Source: Ehrlichia sp028752135 (lineage in GTDB: Bacteria > Pseudomonadota > Alphaproteobacteria > Rickettsiales > Anaplasmataceae). From it: a DNA stretch of 64,000 nt. Under the pieces are notes generated by a model, which was not told the DNA's origin, did no database searches, and saw only the letters and a program-made list of their open reading frames with translations. The DNA is taken from positions 372,001 through 436,000 of the forward strand of contig CP082782.1 in assembly GCA_028752135.1 (NCBI GenBank). Reading direction: 5' to 3'. Numbering within the stretch: the stretch's first letter is position 1; every line of letters begins with the position of its first letter. A program made the position numbers and the translations under genes. Positions 29,123-40,045 of this stretch are shown one piece after another.

Positions 29123-29174
29123 ATAATTAGAAAAAGTGAGTTAATAGGGAAATAGTTACAGTAGGGGAAGTTAT

Positions 29175-29837
29175 ATGAGTTCATTGCTAAGTAATGAGGT
29201 TTATGATGTTGCATCTGGGCTGAAGAAAGTTATAGAATCTGCTAAAGCTAATTTTTGTGAATCTGTAGATGTTGCAATAAATCTTAACATTAATAGCTCA
29301 AAATCTGATGAGCAAGTTAGGGGGTGTGTTGTATTGCCTAAGGGATTAGGGAGAGAAGTAAAAGTTGCAGTATTTGCCAAAGGAGGATATTTAGATACGG
29401 CTAAAGGTGCTATGGCTGATGTTGTTGGTGATGAAGAATTGATAGAAGAGATAAAGAAAAAAAAATCTAAATTAGATGTAGATTGGTGTCTTACTACTCC
29501 AGATTTTATGGCGTCAGTTTCTTCTATTGCTAAAATTTTAGGACCACGTGGTTTAATGCCAAATCCTAAATTTAATACAGTAACTTTTGATCTTGTTAAG
29601 GCTATTAAAATAATAAAATCTGGTCAAATTAGGTTTAAATCTGATAAAACTGGTATTGTTCATGCGAAAATTGGGAATATTAAATTTTCTATAGAAGATT
29701 TACTGGAAAATTTTAATGCGGTAATTAATGCAGTTAAGCAATGTAAACCTGCTGCTATAAAAGGTTTATATTTCAAAGATGTGTTTATTATTTCAACTAT
29801 GGGGAAATCTGTTAAGGTAGAAAATTTAAATAATTAA
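29175..29837 (+). CDS. rplA: 50S ribosomal protein L1
   Basis: A 220-residue L1 of the L1 stalk, also typically the translational repressor of its own rplK-rplA mRNA. The signature LGPRGLMPNPKFNTVT is present, as is the C-terminal AAIKGLYFKDVFIISTMG. Start ATG 29175 follows GGGGAAG. Confidence 0.97.
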   Translation: MSSLLSNEVYDVASGLKKVIESAKANFCESVDVAINLNINSSKSDEQVRGCVVLPKGLGREVKVAVFAKGGYLDTAKGAMADVVGDEELIEEIKKKKSKLDVDWCLTTPDFMASVSSIAKILGPRGLMPNPKFNTVTFDLVKAIKIIKSGQIRFKSDKTGIVHAKIGNIKFSIEDLLENFNAVINAVKQCKPAAIKGLYFKDVFIISTMGKSVKVENLNN

Positions 29838-29853
29838 TATTGGAGTAGAAATA

Positions 29854-30335
29854 GTGAAGCGTAGTGATAAGGAATTGCATTTAAGCAAAATAGAGGGGTT
29901 ATTTGCAAAATTTAAATATTTTATAGTGGCTAATTTTCAAGGTATGATGGCTGACGATTTCTTTTCTTTGAGAAAAGAGTTAAAAATGGCTAATAGTGGG
30001 TTAATGGTGGTGAAAAATAGCTTATCTCGTATTGCTTTAAAAAAAATGAACAGGGGGAATTAGCTGCTAAGTTTTTTGGTCCTGTATTTATTGTTTATTC
30101 GGATGATATTATAGTCATCTCAAAAATTCTTGCAAAATTTATGAAAGATAATAAAAGCAAGGTAAATTTGTTGTGTGCATATGATAGCAGTGAAGTGTTG
30201 GATCATGAAAAAGTTTTATATTTTTCTAGTTTACCATCTTTAAGAGAGTTGCATGCACAAATTATGAGTATGATTTCTTATAATATTCCTGTAAGATTGG
30301 CTTTATGCTTAAAAGCTATTGGCAATAAAGAGTAA
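29854..30335 (+). CDS. rplJ: 50S ribosomal protein L10, frameshifted
   Basis: Across one missing base this encodes a normal 160-residue L10, the base of the L7/L12 stalk. The first frame (GTG 29854) ends early as KKMNRGN at 30063. The run of A at 30039-30046 is A8; with A9 the reading becomes ALKKNEQGELAAKFFGP and joins the frame that ends with RLALCLKAIGNKE at 30335. Both halves are well conserved, so the damage is recent or artefactual. L10 is needed for stalk assembly. Confidence 0.93.
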
Positions 30336-30389
30336 TGCTATATTATTGGATTTTATTCTTTTTATTTTTTATGATTGGGGTTAATTGTT

Positions 30390-30788
30390 ATGAGTACTAT
30401 TGATATAGATAGTTTAGTAGATCAAATTTGTAGTTTAGACCTGTGCAAGGCAGCAGAGTTAGTGGATAAAATGGAACAAAAATTAGGATTCCCTAAGGGT
30501 GGCTTGTTGACGGCAGTTCCAGCTGTAGGTAGTGGCCAAGTTGAAAGTGGTGCAGCAGAACAAAAGACAGAATTTTCTATAATTTTTGATGGTTATGATG
30601 CAGATAAAAAAATTTCTGTCATTAAAGCAGTGAGAGAATGTACTAGTTTAGGATTAAAAGAAGCTAAGGAATTTGTTGAGAAAGAAGGCTCAAAAGAGCT
30701 AGTAGAGGGAAAGAAATATAAAAAAGAAGAAGCTGAAGAGATTAAGAAAAAACTTGAAGATGCTGGTGCAAAAGTCAGCGTTAAATAA
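30390..30788 (+). CDS. rplL: 50S ribosomal protein L7/L12
   Basis: A 132-residue L7/L12: N-terminal dimerisation helices (IDSLVDQICSLDLCKAAELVD), a flexible hinge around residues 45-60, and the C-terminal factor-binding domain (KISVIKAVRECTSLGLKEAKEFVE ending GAKVSVK). It recruits translation GTPases. I chose ATG 30390; a TTG five codons upstream gives no extra family sequence. Confidence 0.96.
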   Translation: MSTIDIDSLVDQICSLDLCKAAELVDKMEQKLGFPKGGLLTAVPAVGSGQVESGAAEQKTEFSIIFDGYDADKKISVIKAVRECTSLGLKEAKEFVEKEGSKELVEGKKYKKEEAEEIKKKLEDAGAKVSVK

Positions 30789-30832
30789 TAATTTTATATA
30801 ACTTCGTAATTTATTAATCTTGAGGGATTTTA

Positions 30833-33800
30833 ATGTCTTCTTCTGTAAATTCTAAATATGTATTAAATTCTTTTAATTCAGTGCCTAGGTTATCTTATGC
30901 AAAGTCAATAGATATTAAGGATTCTTTGACTGATTTAATAAAAATACAGAGGGATTCATATAATGCATTTATTGGGATAGATCAAAATACTGAAAGTGGA
31001 ATAAAGAATATTTTTGAATCTATGTTTCCTATACAAGACCTTTTGGGTAGAGCTGTTCTTGAATTTGTCAGTTATAATATAGGTGAACCACAATATGATG
31101 AGTATGAATGTGTAAAGAGGGGTATTACTTTTTCTGTTCCTATACGTATAGTATTGCGTTTTATAGTGTGGAAAGTTCAAGAAGTATCTTTTAAGGAAGT
31201 AAAGTATGTAGTAGATGAAGAAACTTCCGAAAAAAGTGTTAAATATATAAAAGAACAGGAAGTTTCTATAGGAGAACTTCCTACGATGACTTCTCACGGA
31301 ACATTTGTTATTAATGGTATAGAAAGAGTAATAGTATCACAAATGCATCGTTCTCCTGGTGTATTTTTTGATAGTGATAAAGGGAAAACTTATAGTTCAG
31401 GAAAATTAATTTATTCGGCTAGAATTATTCCTTATAGGGGATCATGGTTAGATTTTGAATTTGATATAAAAGATATACTTTACTTTCGTATAGATAGAAA
31501 AAGAAAATTGCCAGTTTCTTTGCTTTTAAGAGCGTTGGGTTTGTCTAATAATGATATATTAAATATTTTTTATGATAAAATACGTTATGTAAAATGTGAA
31601 AAAGGTTGGATTGTACCCTTTGTTGCTGATAGATTTAGGGGTGTCAGATTATCCTATGATCTTATGGATACAGATGGCAATGTATTGGTAAAAGCTAATA
31701 CGAGAATTACTTTAAGGATGGCAAAAAAGTTATCTAATGATGGTCTGACAGAATATTTAGTACCTTTTTCTGAAATTCAAGGATTATTTATTGCAAATGA
31801 TTTATTAGATCCAAGTGGGGAAGTTGTTGTTATATCTGCAGGGGAAAACATTACTAGTGAGCATGTAAATAAACTAGAATTGTTTGATATAAAAGAAATA
31901 TTTGTTTTGAATATAGATTTTCTAACAGTTGGTCCGTATATTTTAAATACGTTGTTTTTAGATAAAAATGTATCTTATGAAGATGCACTTTTTGAGATAT
32001 ATAAAGTGTTACGTTCTGGTGAATCTCCTAGTTTAGATACTATAAAAGCTTTCTTTGATGGTTTGTTTTTTGAGAAAGAAAGATATGATTTATCTACTGT
32101 TGGAAGAATAAAATTAAATGATCATCTTGGATTAAATATCAGTGAAGATATTACAGTATTAACCAAAGATGATATAATTCATGTAATAAAAAAATTGGTA
32201 TTGTTAAGAGATGGAGAAGGATCTGTTGATGATATAGATCATCTTGGAAATAGAAGAGTAAGATCTGTTGGTGAATTTATTGAAAATCAGTTTAGAATTG
32301 GAATATTAAGACTTGAAAGAATGATTATGGATTACATGTCTTCTGTAAATTTTGATAATGCAATGCCATGTGATTTTGTTAATCCTAAAGTTTTGGCTAC
32401 AGTTTTAAAAGATTTCTTTAGTTCTTCTCAGCTTTCTCAATTTATGGATCAAACTAATCCTTTATCTGAAGTTACACATAAGCGTAGATTATCTGCATTA
32501 GGACCAGGTGGATTAACTAGAGAAAGAGCAGGGTTTGAGGTTAGAGATGTACATCCAACGCATTATGGAAGAATATGTCCAATTGAAACTCCAGAAGGCC
32601 AGAATATTGGATTAATAAGTAGTTTAGCGATATACGCTCGTATTAATAAGCACGGATTTATTGAGAGTCCTTATAGAAAAGTAGATAAAGGTGTTGTTAC
32701 TGATAAAGTCGAATACTTATTGGCTATGCAAGAAGGTAATTACTATATAGCTGATGCTAGTGCTACTCTTGATGAAAACAACCAGTTTGTTGATGATATG
32801 CTTTATTGTAGGCATGATGGAAATTTTGTATGGTTAAGAGAGAGGAAGTTGATTATATCGATGTCTCTCCAAAACAAATTGTTTCTGTTGCTGCATCTTT
32901 AATTCCTTTTTTAGAGAATAATGATGCAAATCGTGCTTTGATGGGTTCTAATATGCAACGTCAAGCAGTCCCGCTTTTAAAAGCAGATGCTCCTTTAATT
33001 GGAACTGGTATGGAATCAATAGTTGCTGCTGGATCAGGTACTGTTGTTTTAGCTAAACGTGGAGGTATTGTTCATAGAGTAGATGGTCTATATATAGTTA
33101 TTCGTGCATTTGATCAGGAAAAGAATGAGTATTTAGGTGTTGATATTTATAATTTGAGAAAATTTCAACGTTCTAACCATAATACTTGTATTAATCAGAA
33201 ACCTTTAGTTAAACCTGGAGATTACGTAAAAGCAAATGATGTTATAGCTGATGGATCTGCAATTGATCAAGGGGAGCTTGCTCTGGGTAAAAATGTTTTA
33301 GTTGCCTTTATGTCATGGCAAGGATATAACTTTGAAGATTCAATAGTAATTTCAAGTGAAGTTGTAAAAAAAGATGTATTCACTTCAATACATATAGAAG
33401 AATTTGAGTGTGTGGTTAGAGATACTGCACTTGGTCCAGAAAAAATTATGAGATCTGTTCCTGACGTTAACGAAGATAGTTTATCTCATTTGGATGATGT
33501 TGGGATTGTGAATGTTGGTGCTGAAGTTTCTGCGGGAGATATTCTAGTCGGTAAAGTTACTCCTAGACCCCCAGTTTCTTTACCTCCAGAAACAAAATTA
33601 TTAGTTACTATTTTTGGAGAAAAAGTATTTGATTGTGTGGATTCTTCATTATATTTACCTCTTGATGTTGAAGGAACAGTAGTTGATGTACATGTTTTTG
33701 TACGTCGTGGTGTTGAAGAAAATGATAGATCTCTTTTGATTAAACAAAATGAAATTAATGGTTTTATTAAAGAAAGAGATTATGAAATTGATGTAGTAAG

Positions 33801-34977
33801 TGAGTACTTCTATGATGAGTTAAAAAGAGTTTTAGTAAACTCTGGTGTACAATATAATAATCAAAGTATTACTGATTATTTAGAATCAACTCCAAAGAAA
33901 GATTGGTGGAATATAAATTTATCTGATGAGTTAGCATTATCTCAAATTAAAGACTTAAAGGAAAAATTTGACTCAATGATTCAGAATGCTTCTAGTAAGT
34001 TTGATCAAAAGATAGATAAGCTCAATTATGGATATGATCTTCCACAGGGTGTTTTATGTATAGTAAAAGTTTTTGTTGCTGTAAAACATAATTTGCAGCC
34101 AGGTGATAAAATGGCTGGTAGGCATGGTAATAAAGGGGTTATTTCACGTATAGTCCCTGTTGAAGATATGCCATATTTAGAAGATGGAACTCCTGTTGAT
34201 ATTATATTGAACTCTTTAGGTGTACCTTCTCGTATGAATGTTGGACAAATTTTAGAAACGCATCTAGGGTGGGCATCTGTTAATTTAGGGAAAAAAATAG
34301 GTCACATATTAGATAATATTGATGAATTGACAATATCTTATTTGAGAAATTTCTTAGATCAAGTATATGATGGACAAGAATTAAAATATAATATTCAGTC
34401 TATGGATGATGCGGATTTATTAGTTTTTGCAGAGAGACTACGTGATGGTGTGCCAATGGCAGCTCCGGTGTTTGAGGGGCCAAAAGATAGTCAGATTTCT
34501 AATTTATTAAAGTTAGCTGATCTTGATGTCTCAGGACAAGTTGACCTTTATGATGGACGAATTGGTGAAAAGTTTGATCGTAAGGTTACTGTAGGATATA
34601 TATATATGCTGAAATTACATCATTTAGTAGATGATAAAATACATGCAAGATCTGTTGGTCCATATGGGTTAGTAACTCAGCAGCCGTTAGGAGGAAAATC
34701 TCATTTTGGTGGTCAACGTTTCGGGGAAATGGAATGTTGGGCATTACAAGCTTATGGTGCAGCTTATACTTTACAAGAAATGCTTACGGTAAAATCTGAT
34801 GATATTATTGGAAGAGTCAAAATTTATGAATCTATCATTAAGGGTGATAGTAATTTTGAGTGTGGTATACCAGAATCCTTTAATGTTATGGTGAAGGAGT
34901 TACGTTCATTATGTTTGGATGTTGCTTTAAAGCAGGATAAAGATTTTTTAAATACTGATACTGAAGTAAAAAATTAA
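30833..34977 (+). CDS. rpoB: DNA-directed RNA polymerase subunit beta, frameshifted
   Basis: 1381 residues when read across one missing base. The first frame (ATG 30833, GAGGGA upstream) deviates at 32829 into FVWLRERKL and stops at 32902; inserting one A restores FVMVKREEVDYIDVSPKQI and joins the frame that ends at 34977. Functional landmarks are intact: the rifampicin region SQFMDQTNPLSEVTHKRRLS keeps the His and Ser targets (equivalents of E. coli 526 and 531), and GDKMAGRHGNKGVIS near the active site and the C-terminal SFNVMVKELRSLCLDV are normal. It is the catalytic beta subunit. Confidence 0.96.
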
Positions 34978-35003
34978 TAATTGATAATTAAGGGTAGTAG
35001 TGT

Positions 35004-38000
35004 ATGAAGATGTTGGATTTGTATGGCTATACTAGTATTGCACAATCGTTTGATAAGATTTGCATATCTATAGCAAGTCCTGAAAGCATTAGAGCAATGT
35101 CGTATGGTGAAATTAAAGATATTTCTACTACTAATTACCGTACGTTTAAAGTTGAAAAGGGGGGACTATTCTGTCCTAAAATTTTTGGACCAGTTAATGA
35201 TGATGAATGTTTGTGCGGTAAGTATCGAAAAAAACGTTATAGAGGTGTAGTTTGCGAAAAATGTGGAGTTGAAGTTACTTCATCAAAAGTGCGTAGAGAA
35301 AGAATGGGACACATAGAACTTGTATCTCCTGTAGCGCATGTTTGGTTTTTGAAATCTTTACCTTCTCGTATAGGAGCTTTACTTGATATGCCACTAAAGT
35401 TAATAGAAAACATTTTGTATAGTGGTGATTTTGTAGTTATTGATCCTATTGCAACTCCACTATCTAAAGGTGAAGTTATTAGTGAAAGTGCTTATAATCA
35501 AGCAAAAGATAATTATGGAGAAGATTCATTTCTCGCATTGACCGGAGCTGAAGCTATAAGAGAGTTATTAGTAAGGTTAGATTTACACGCTATTAATGCA
35601 AGTCTCAGAAGTGAGTTGGAATCCACAGTTTCGGAGATGAAGAGGAAAAAGATAGTCAAAAGATTACGTATTGTTGAAAATTTTATAAACTCTGGAAATA
35701 AACCAGAGTGGATGATATTAACGGTAATTCCAATTTTGCCACCTGATTTAAGACCACTTGTTTCTCTAGAAAACGGTAGACCTGCAGTATCTGATTTAAA
35801 CCATCACTATAGAACAATTATTAATCGTAATAATAGATTAGGTAAATTATTAAAATTGAATCCTCCTGCGATCATGATCCGCAATGAAAAGAGAATGCTA
35901 CAGGAAGCAGTAGATGCTCTTTTTGATAGTACACGTCGTAGTTATGTTTCTAATAAAGCAGGAAGCGTAGGCTATAAGAAGTCGTTGAGTGATATGCTAA
36001 AAGGTAAGCAAGGGCGTTTTAGACAAAACTTGTTAGGAAAAAGGGTAGACTATTCTGGTAGATCTGTAATAGTAGTTGGTCCTAATTTGAAGTTACATCA
36101 GTGTGGATTACCTAAAAAGATGGCTCTAGAGTTATTTAAGCCGTTTATTTGTTCAAAGCTAAAAATGTATGGTGTTGTTCCAACAGTAAGATTAGCTAAT
36201 AAAATGATACAAAATGAAAAACCAGAAGTTTGGGATATCTTAGATGAAGTAATACATGAGCATCCTATATTATTAAATAGAGCTCCTACTTTACATAGAT
36301 TAGGTATACAAGCGTTTGATCCAGTTTTAATAGAAGGAAAAGCAATACAATTACATCCTTTAGTATGTAGTGCTTTTAATGCTGACTTTGATGGTGACCA
36401 AATGGCAGTACATATTCCATTATCATTAGAAGCACAGCTTGAGGCTAGAATATTAATGATGTCTACTAATAATATTTTAAGTCCTTCTAATGGGAAACCA
36501 ATAATTGTTCCTTCTAAGGATATAGTACTTGGGATATATTACTTAACTTTGGAAGATCAAGTTCAAGATGAAGATGAGGTTTTATTCTTTGGTGATTTTA
36601 GCCATGTAGAATATGCATTGCATAATAAAGATGTCCATATATGTAGCAAGATTAAGTATAGAATGACTTATCTTAATGATAACTCATCAGATGATAAACC
36701 TTCATATTATTCCAAAATTGTAGAAACAACTCCTGGTAGATTAATATTATGGCAAATATTTCCAGAGCATAAAAATTTAACTTTTGATTTGATAAATCAA
36801 GTATTAACTGTAAAAGAGATTACTTCTATAGTTGATTTAGTCTATAGAAGCTGTGGTCAGAGTGAAACTGTTGAATTTTCAGATAAATTAATGTTCCTTG
36901 GCTTTAAATATGCTTCACAATCTGGTATTTCATTTGGATGTAAAGATATGATTATTCCAGATACAAAACCAGTGCATGTGGATAATGCAAGTGAAAAAAT
37001 TAAAGAATTTGCAGTACAATACCAAGATGGGTTAATTACAAGAAGTGAAAGATATAATAAAGTTATAGATGAATGGTCTAAATGTACTGACCTTATAGCT
37101 AAAGATATGATGAAAGCTATTTCTGTATATGATGCAAAAAATAAATTAAACTCTATTTATATGATGGCTCATTCTGGAGCAAGGGGGTCTGCATCACAAA
37201 TGAAGCAGTTAGCAGGTATGAGAGGATTAATGGCTAAGCCTTCAGGTGAAATTATTGAAACTCCTATAATATCTAACTTCCGTGAAGGATTAAATGTATT
37301 TGAGTATTTCAATTCAACTCATGGAGCAAGAAAAGGTTTAGCAGATACAGCTTTAAAAACAGCAAACTCGGGATATTTAACTCGTAGGCTTGTTGATGTT
37401 GCTCAAGATTGTATAGTTGTTGAATATGACTGTAAAACACGTAAGGGGTTTGCTATAAGATCTGTTGTTGAAGGTGGTACTGTAGTTGAAACTTTAGACA
37501 ATATTATTTTAGGAAGAGTTGCAGCTGTTGATGTATATAACCCTATCAGTGAAGAGTTAATTGTTAAGGCTGGAGAATTAATAGATGAAGCGAAGGTTGA
37601 AAAAATTAAAATAGCAGGATTAGATGCTGTAAAGGTAAGATCTCCTCTTACTTGTGAAGCGAAAAAGGGTATCTGTGCATTGTGTTACGGTAGAGATCTT
37701 GCTATTGGTGATATTGTATCAATAGGTGAAGCTGTTGGTGTAATTGCTGCTCAGTCTGTTGGTGAACCTGGAACTCAATTGACTATGCGTACTTTCCACG
37801 TAGGAGGTACTGCAATGAGAGGTGTTGAGACTTCACATTTAATAGCTTTATTGGATGCTAAAACAAAATTAGTAAATAGTAATGTTGTTGAAGATAGGCA
37901 TGGCAATAAAATTGTGATGAGTAGATCATGTGAGATAGTATTACTTGATAGTGTTGGAAATGAAAAAATGCGTCATAGTATACCTTATGGAGCAAGACTT

Positions 38001-39236
38001 TATGTTAATGATGGTCAGATGGTAAAAATTACGGAGAAAATTGCTGAATGGGATCCTTATACACTGCCTATTATTACAGAAAAGACAGGTATAATTAAAT
38101 ATATGGATTTAATAGATGGGGTATCAATTAATGAAGTATTGGATGAGTCTACAGGTATTTCTAATAGAGTAGTAGTTGATTGGAAATTGCATTTGCAGGG
38201 TGCTAATCTCAGGCCTAGGTTAGTCTTAGTTGATGACAGTGGTAATGTAATAACGTTATCTAATGGACTCGAGGCTAATTATTTTATACCGATAGGAGCA
38301 GTATTGAATGTTCAAGATGGACAGAAAGTTCATGCTGGAGATGTAATAACCAGAATTCCAAGAGAGTCTATAAAGACTAGAGATATTACAGGTGGGTTAC
38401 CAAGGGTAATTGAATTATTTGAGGCACGTCGTCCAAAAGAGCATGCTATAGTAAGTGATATTGATGGCTATGTTGAATTTGGAAAAGATTATTATAGATC
38501 TAAAAGACGTATATTTATCAAGCCGATAGATGATCAGTTAACTCCTGTTGAGTATTTAGTTCCTAAAGGTAAACATACTATTGTCAATGAGGGGGATTTT
38601 GTACATAAAGGTGATCTGCTAATGGATGGTGATCCTGATCCTCATGATATACTACGTGTTTTAGGAGTTGAAGCATTAGCAAATTATATGATTTCTGAAA
38701 TCCAGCAAGTCTATAGATTACAGGGTGTGCGTATTGACAACAAACATATAGAAGTAATTTTAAGGCAGATGCTGCAAAAAGTTGAAGTGTTTGAACCTGG
38801 TGATACTATGTATTTAATTGGGGAAAATATAAATATGGAAGAAATTATAAAGACCAATAATAATATGGTAAAGATGGGTAAATCACCTGCTAAGTATGCT
38901 CCGATACTTCAGGGAATTACTAGAGCAAGTCTTGATACTTATTCGTTTGTTTCTGCTGCATCATTCCAAGAGACTACAAAAGTATTAACAGAAGCTGCTT
39001 TTTCTGGTAAGGAAGATTCTTTATATGGATTAAAAGAAAACGTTATAGTAGGTCGATTAATACCTGCAGGTACAGGATTCTTAATGAATAAAATAAAGAA
39101 ATTGTCTTTATTGAATAAAGAAGATTATTCTATGTATTACAATAGTGAATTTCAAGATCCGTCATTGATTAATTCTGGTGTTAGTACCTCTGATCAGGAA
39201 TTATATAAAGGTACTGGAGGTATTGTTGATTACTAG
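35004..39236 (+). CDS. rpoC: DNA-directed RNA polymerase subunit beta'
   Basis: A 1410-residue beta' subunit with the N-terminal zinc ribbon (CLCGKYRKKRYRGVVCEKCG), active-site Mg motif NADFDGDQMAVH at about residue 460, bridge helix region (REGLNVFEYFNSTHGARKGL), and the second Cys cluster (CEAKKGICALCYGRD). No disruption. Last gene of the cluster; about 800 bp without a gene follow. Confidence 0.98.
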   Translation: MKMLDLYGYTSIAQSFDKICISIASPESIRAMSYGEIKDISTTNYRTFKVEKGGLFCPKIFGPVNDDECLCGKYRKKRYRGVVCEKCGVEVTSSKVRRERMGHIELVSPVAHVWFLKSLPSRIGALLDMPLKLIENILYSGDFVVIDPIATPLSKGEVISESAYNQAKDNYGEDSFLALTGAEAIRELLVRLDLHAINASLRSELESTVSEMKRKKIVKRLRIVENFINSGNKPEWMILTVIPILPPDLRPLVSLENGRPAVSDLNHHYRTIINRNNRLGKLLKLNPPAIMIRNEKRMLQEAVDALFDSTRRSYVSNKAGSVGYKKSLSDMLKGKQGRFRQNLLGKRVDYSGRSVIVVGPNLKLHQCGLPKKMALELFKPFICSKLKMYGVVPTVRLANKMIQNEKPEVWDILDEVIHEHPILLNRAPTLHRLGIQAFDPVLIEGKAIQLHPLVCSAFNADFDGDQMAVHIPLSLEAQLEARILMMSTNNILSPSNGKPIIVPSKDIVLGIYYLTLEDQVQDEDEVLFFGDFSHVEYALHNKDVHICSKIKYRMTYLNDNSSDDKPSYYSKIVETTPGRLILWQIFPEHKNLTFDLINQVLTVKEITSIVDLVYRSCGQSETVEFSDKLMFLGFKYASQSGISFGCKDMIIPDTKPVHVDNASEKIKEFAVQYQDGLITRSERYNKVIDEWSKCTDLIAKDMMKAISVYDAKNKLNSIYMMAHSGARGSASQMKQLAGMRGLMAKPSGEIIETPIISNFREGLNVFEYFNSTHGARKGLADTALKTANSGYLTRRLVDVAQDCIVVEYDCKTRKGFAIRSVVEGGTVVETLDNIILGRVAAVDVYNPISEELIVKAGELIDEAKVEKIKIAGLDAVKVRSPLTCEAKKGICALCYGRDLAIGDIVSIGEAVGVIAAQSVGEPGTQLTMRTFHVGGTAMRGVETSHLIALLDAKTKLVNSNVVEDRHGNKIVMSRSCEIVLLDSVGNEKMRHSIPYGARLYVNDGQMVKITEKIAEWDPYTLPIITEKTGIIKYMDLIDGVSINEVLDESTGISNRVVVDWKLHLQGANLRPRLVLVDDSGNVITLSNGLEANYFIPIGAVLNVQDGQKVHAGDVITRIPRESIKTRDITGGLPRVIELFEARRPKEHAIVSDIDGYVEFGKDYYRSKRRIFIKPIDDQLTPVEYLVPKGKHTIVNEGDFVHKGDLLMDGDPDPHDILRVLGVEALANYMISEIQQVYRLQGVRIDNKHIEVILRQMLQKVEVFEPGDTMYLIGENINMEEIIKTNNNMVKMGKSPAKYAPILQGITRASLDTYSFVSAASFQETTKVLTEAAFSGKEDSLYGLKENVIVGRLIPAGTGFLMNKIKKLSLLNKEDYSMYYNSEFQDPSLINSGVSTSDQELYKGTGGIVDY

Positions 39237-40045
39237 TAAATGCTATTTATAAGGTATTGAGTTCAAAGATTTTACTTATGTCTTATTGATTGTTATTCTT
39301 AAAGGGTATTCTAACAGGATAAGTTGCCTTGTAAGTATTGTGTGTCTTTTATCGGAATGTTAGTGTATTTTAATTATATTTAATTTATTTTGTATTGGTA
39401 TTTTACCTAAGAATTAAGTACCTATTATTCGTAAAGATGTTAGTGTATTTTGGTATGCATAGTTGATCTATTATAATATTAATATCGAAATTATATAAAA
39501 AATAATAGACTTCTTATTAGTGCTTATGAATTTGCATTGTCTTGAGTAATTTTTTTTATAAAAGTTAAGTTAGCTTAATTATTTGTTGATTTTTGGGGTA
39601 GAGCTGTAAGGGTTATGAAAGTTTTTTTGTAAGATAGTAAAGGTGATAGATTTATTGTAATAATTAGGAAAATTCTATTTTATGATAAGTGAATCCTAAT
39701 ATTCAGTTTGTTCTAGTTATAAGTTGCTATAATGTAATGTAAAATAGTAATCCTTGAAAGAAGGAGTGCTTTAGTATTTCTATATTATTTATTGAATCAA
39801 ACTGAATGATAGTAAAAAAATTATACTACAGTATGTCATTATGTAGTGTTGCTATAATATTTGTGCATCAGGGTTAGACTACTGTGTGGTAAGTATATTT
39901 GTAGTTTGTATTACTAATTTTGATGAATAAGATATACTTAAGTTTTTTTCAAATTAAGTTTCATATTCCTTAAAATTGTATATCTTCTAAACTATATAGT
40001 TATTGTGTAAATTTTTTTATACTTCAAAACTGTGAGTTTCATTCT
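39237..40045. other. Intergenic gap after rpoC
   Basis: About 810 bp with no believable gene. The 15-mer ATGTTAGTGTATTTT occurs at about 39357 and again at about 39437, and nearby words (AAGTA, TATTGT, TTAT) recur at similar spacing, so a heavily decayed tandem duplication of about 80 bp is possible. No strong terminator hairpin follows rpoC. Confidence 0.4.
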
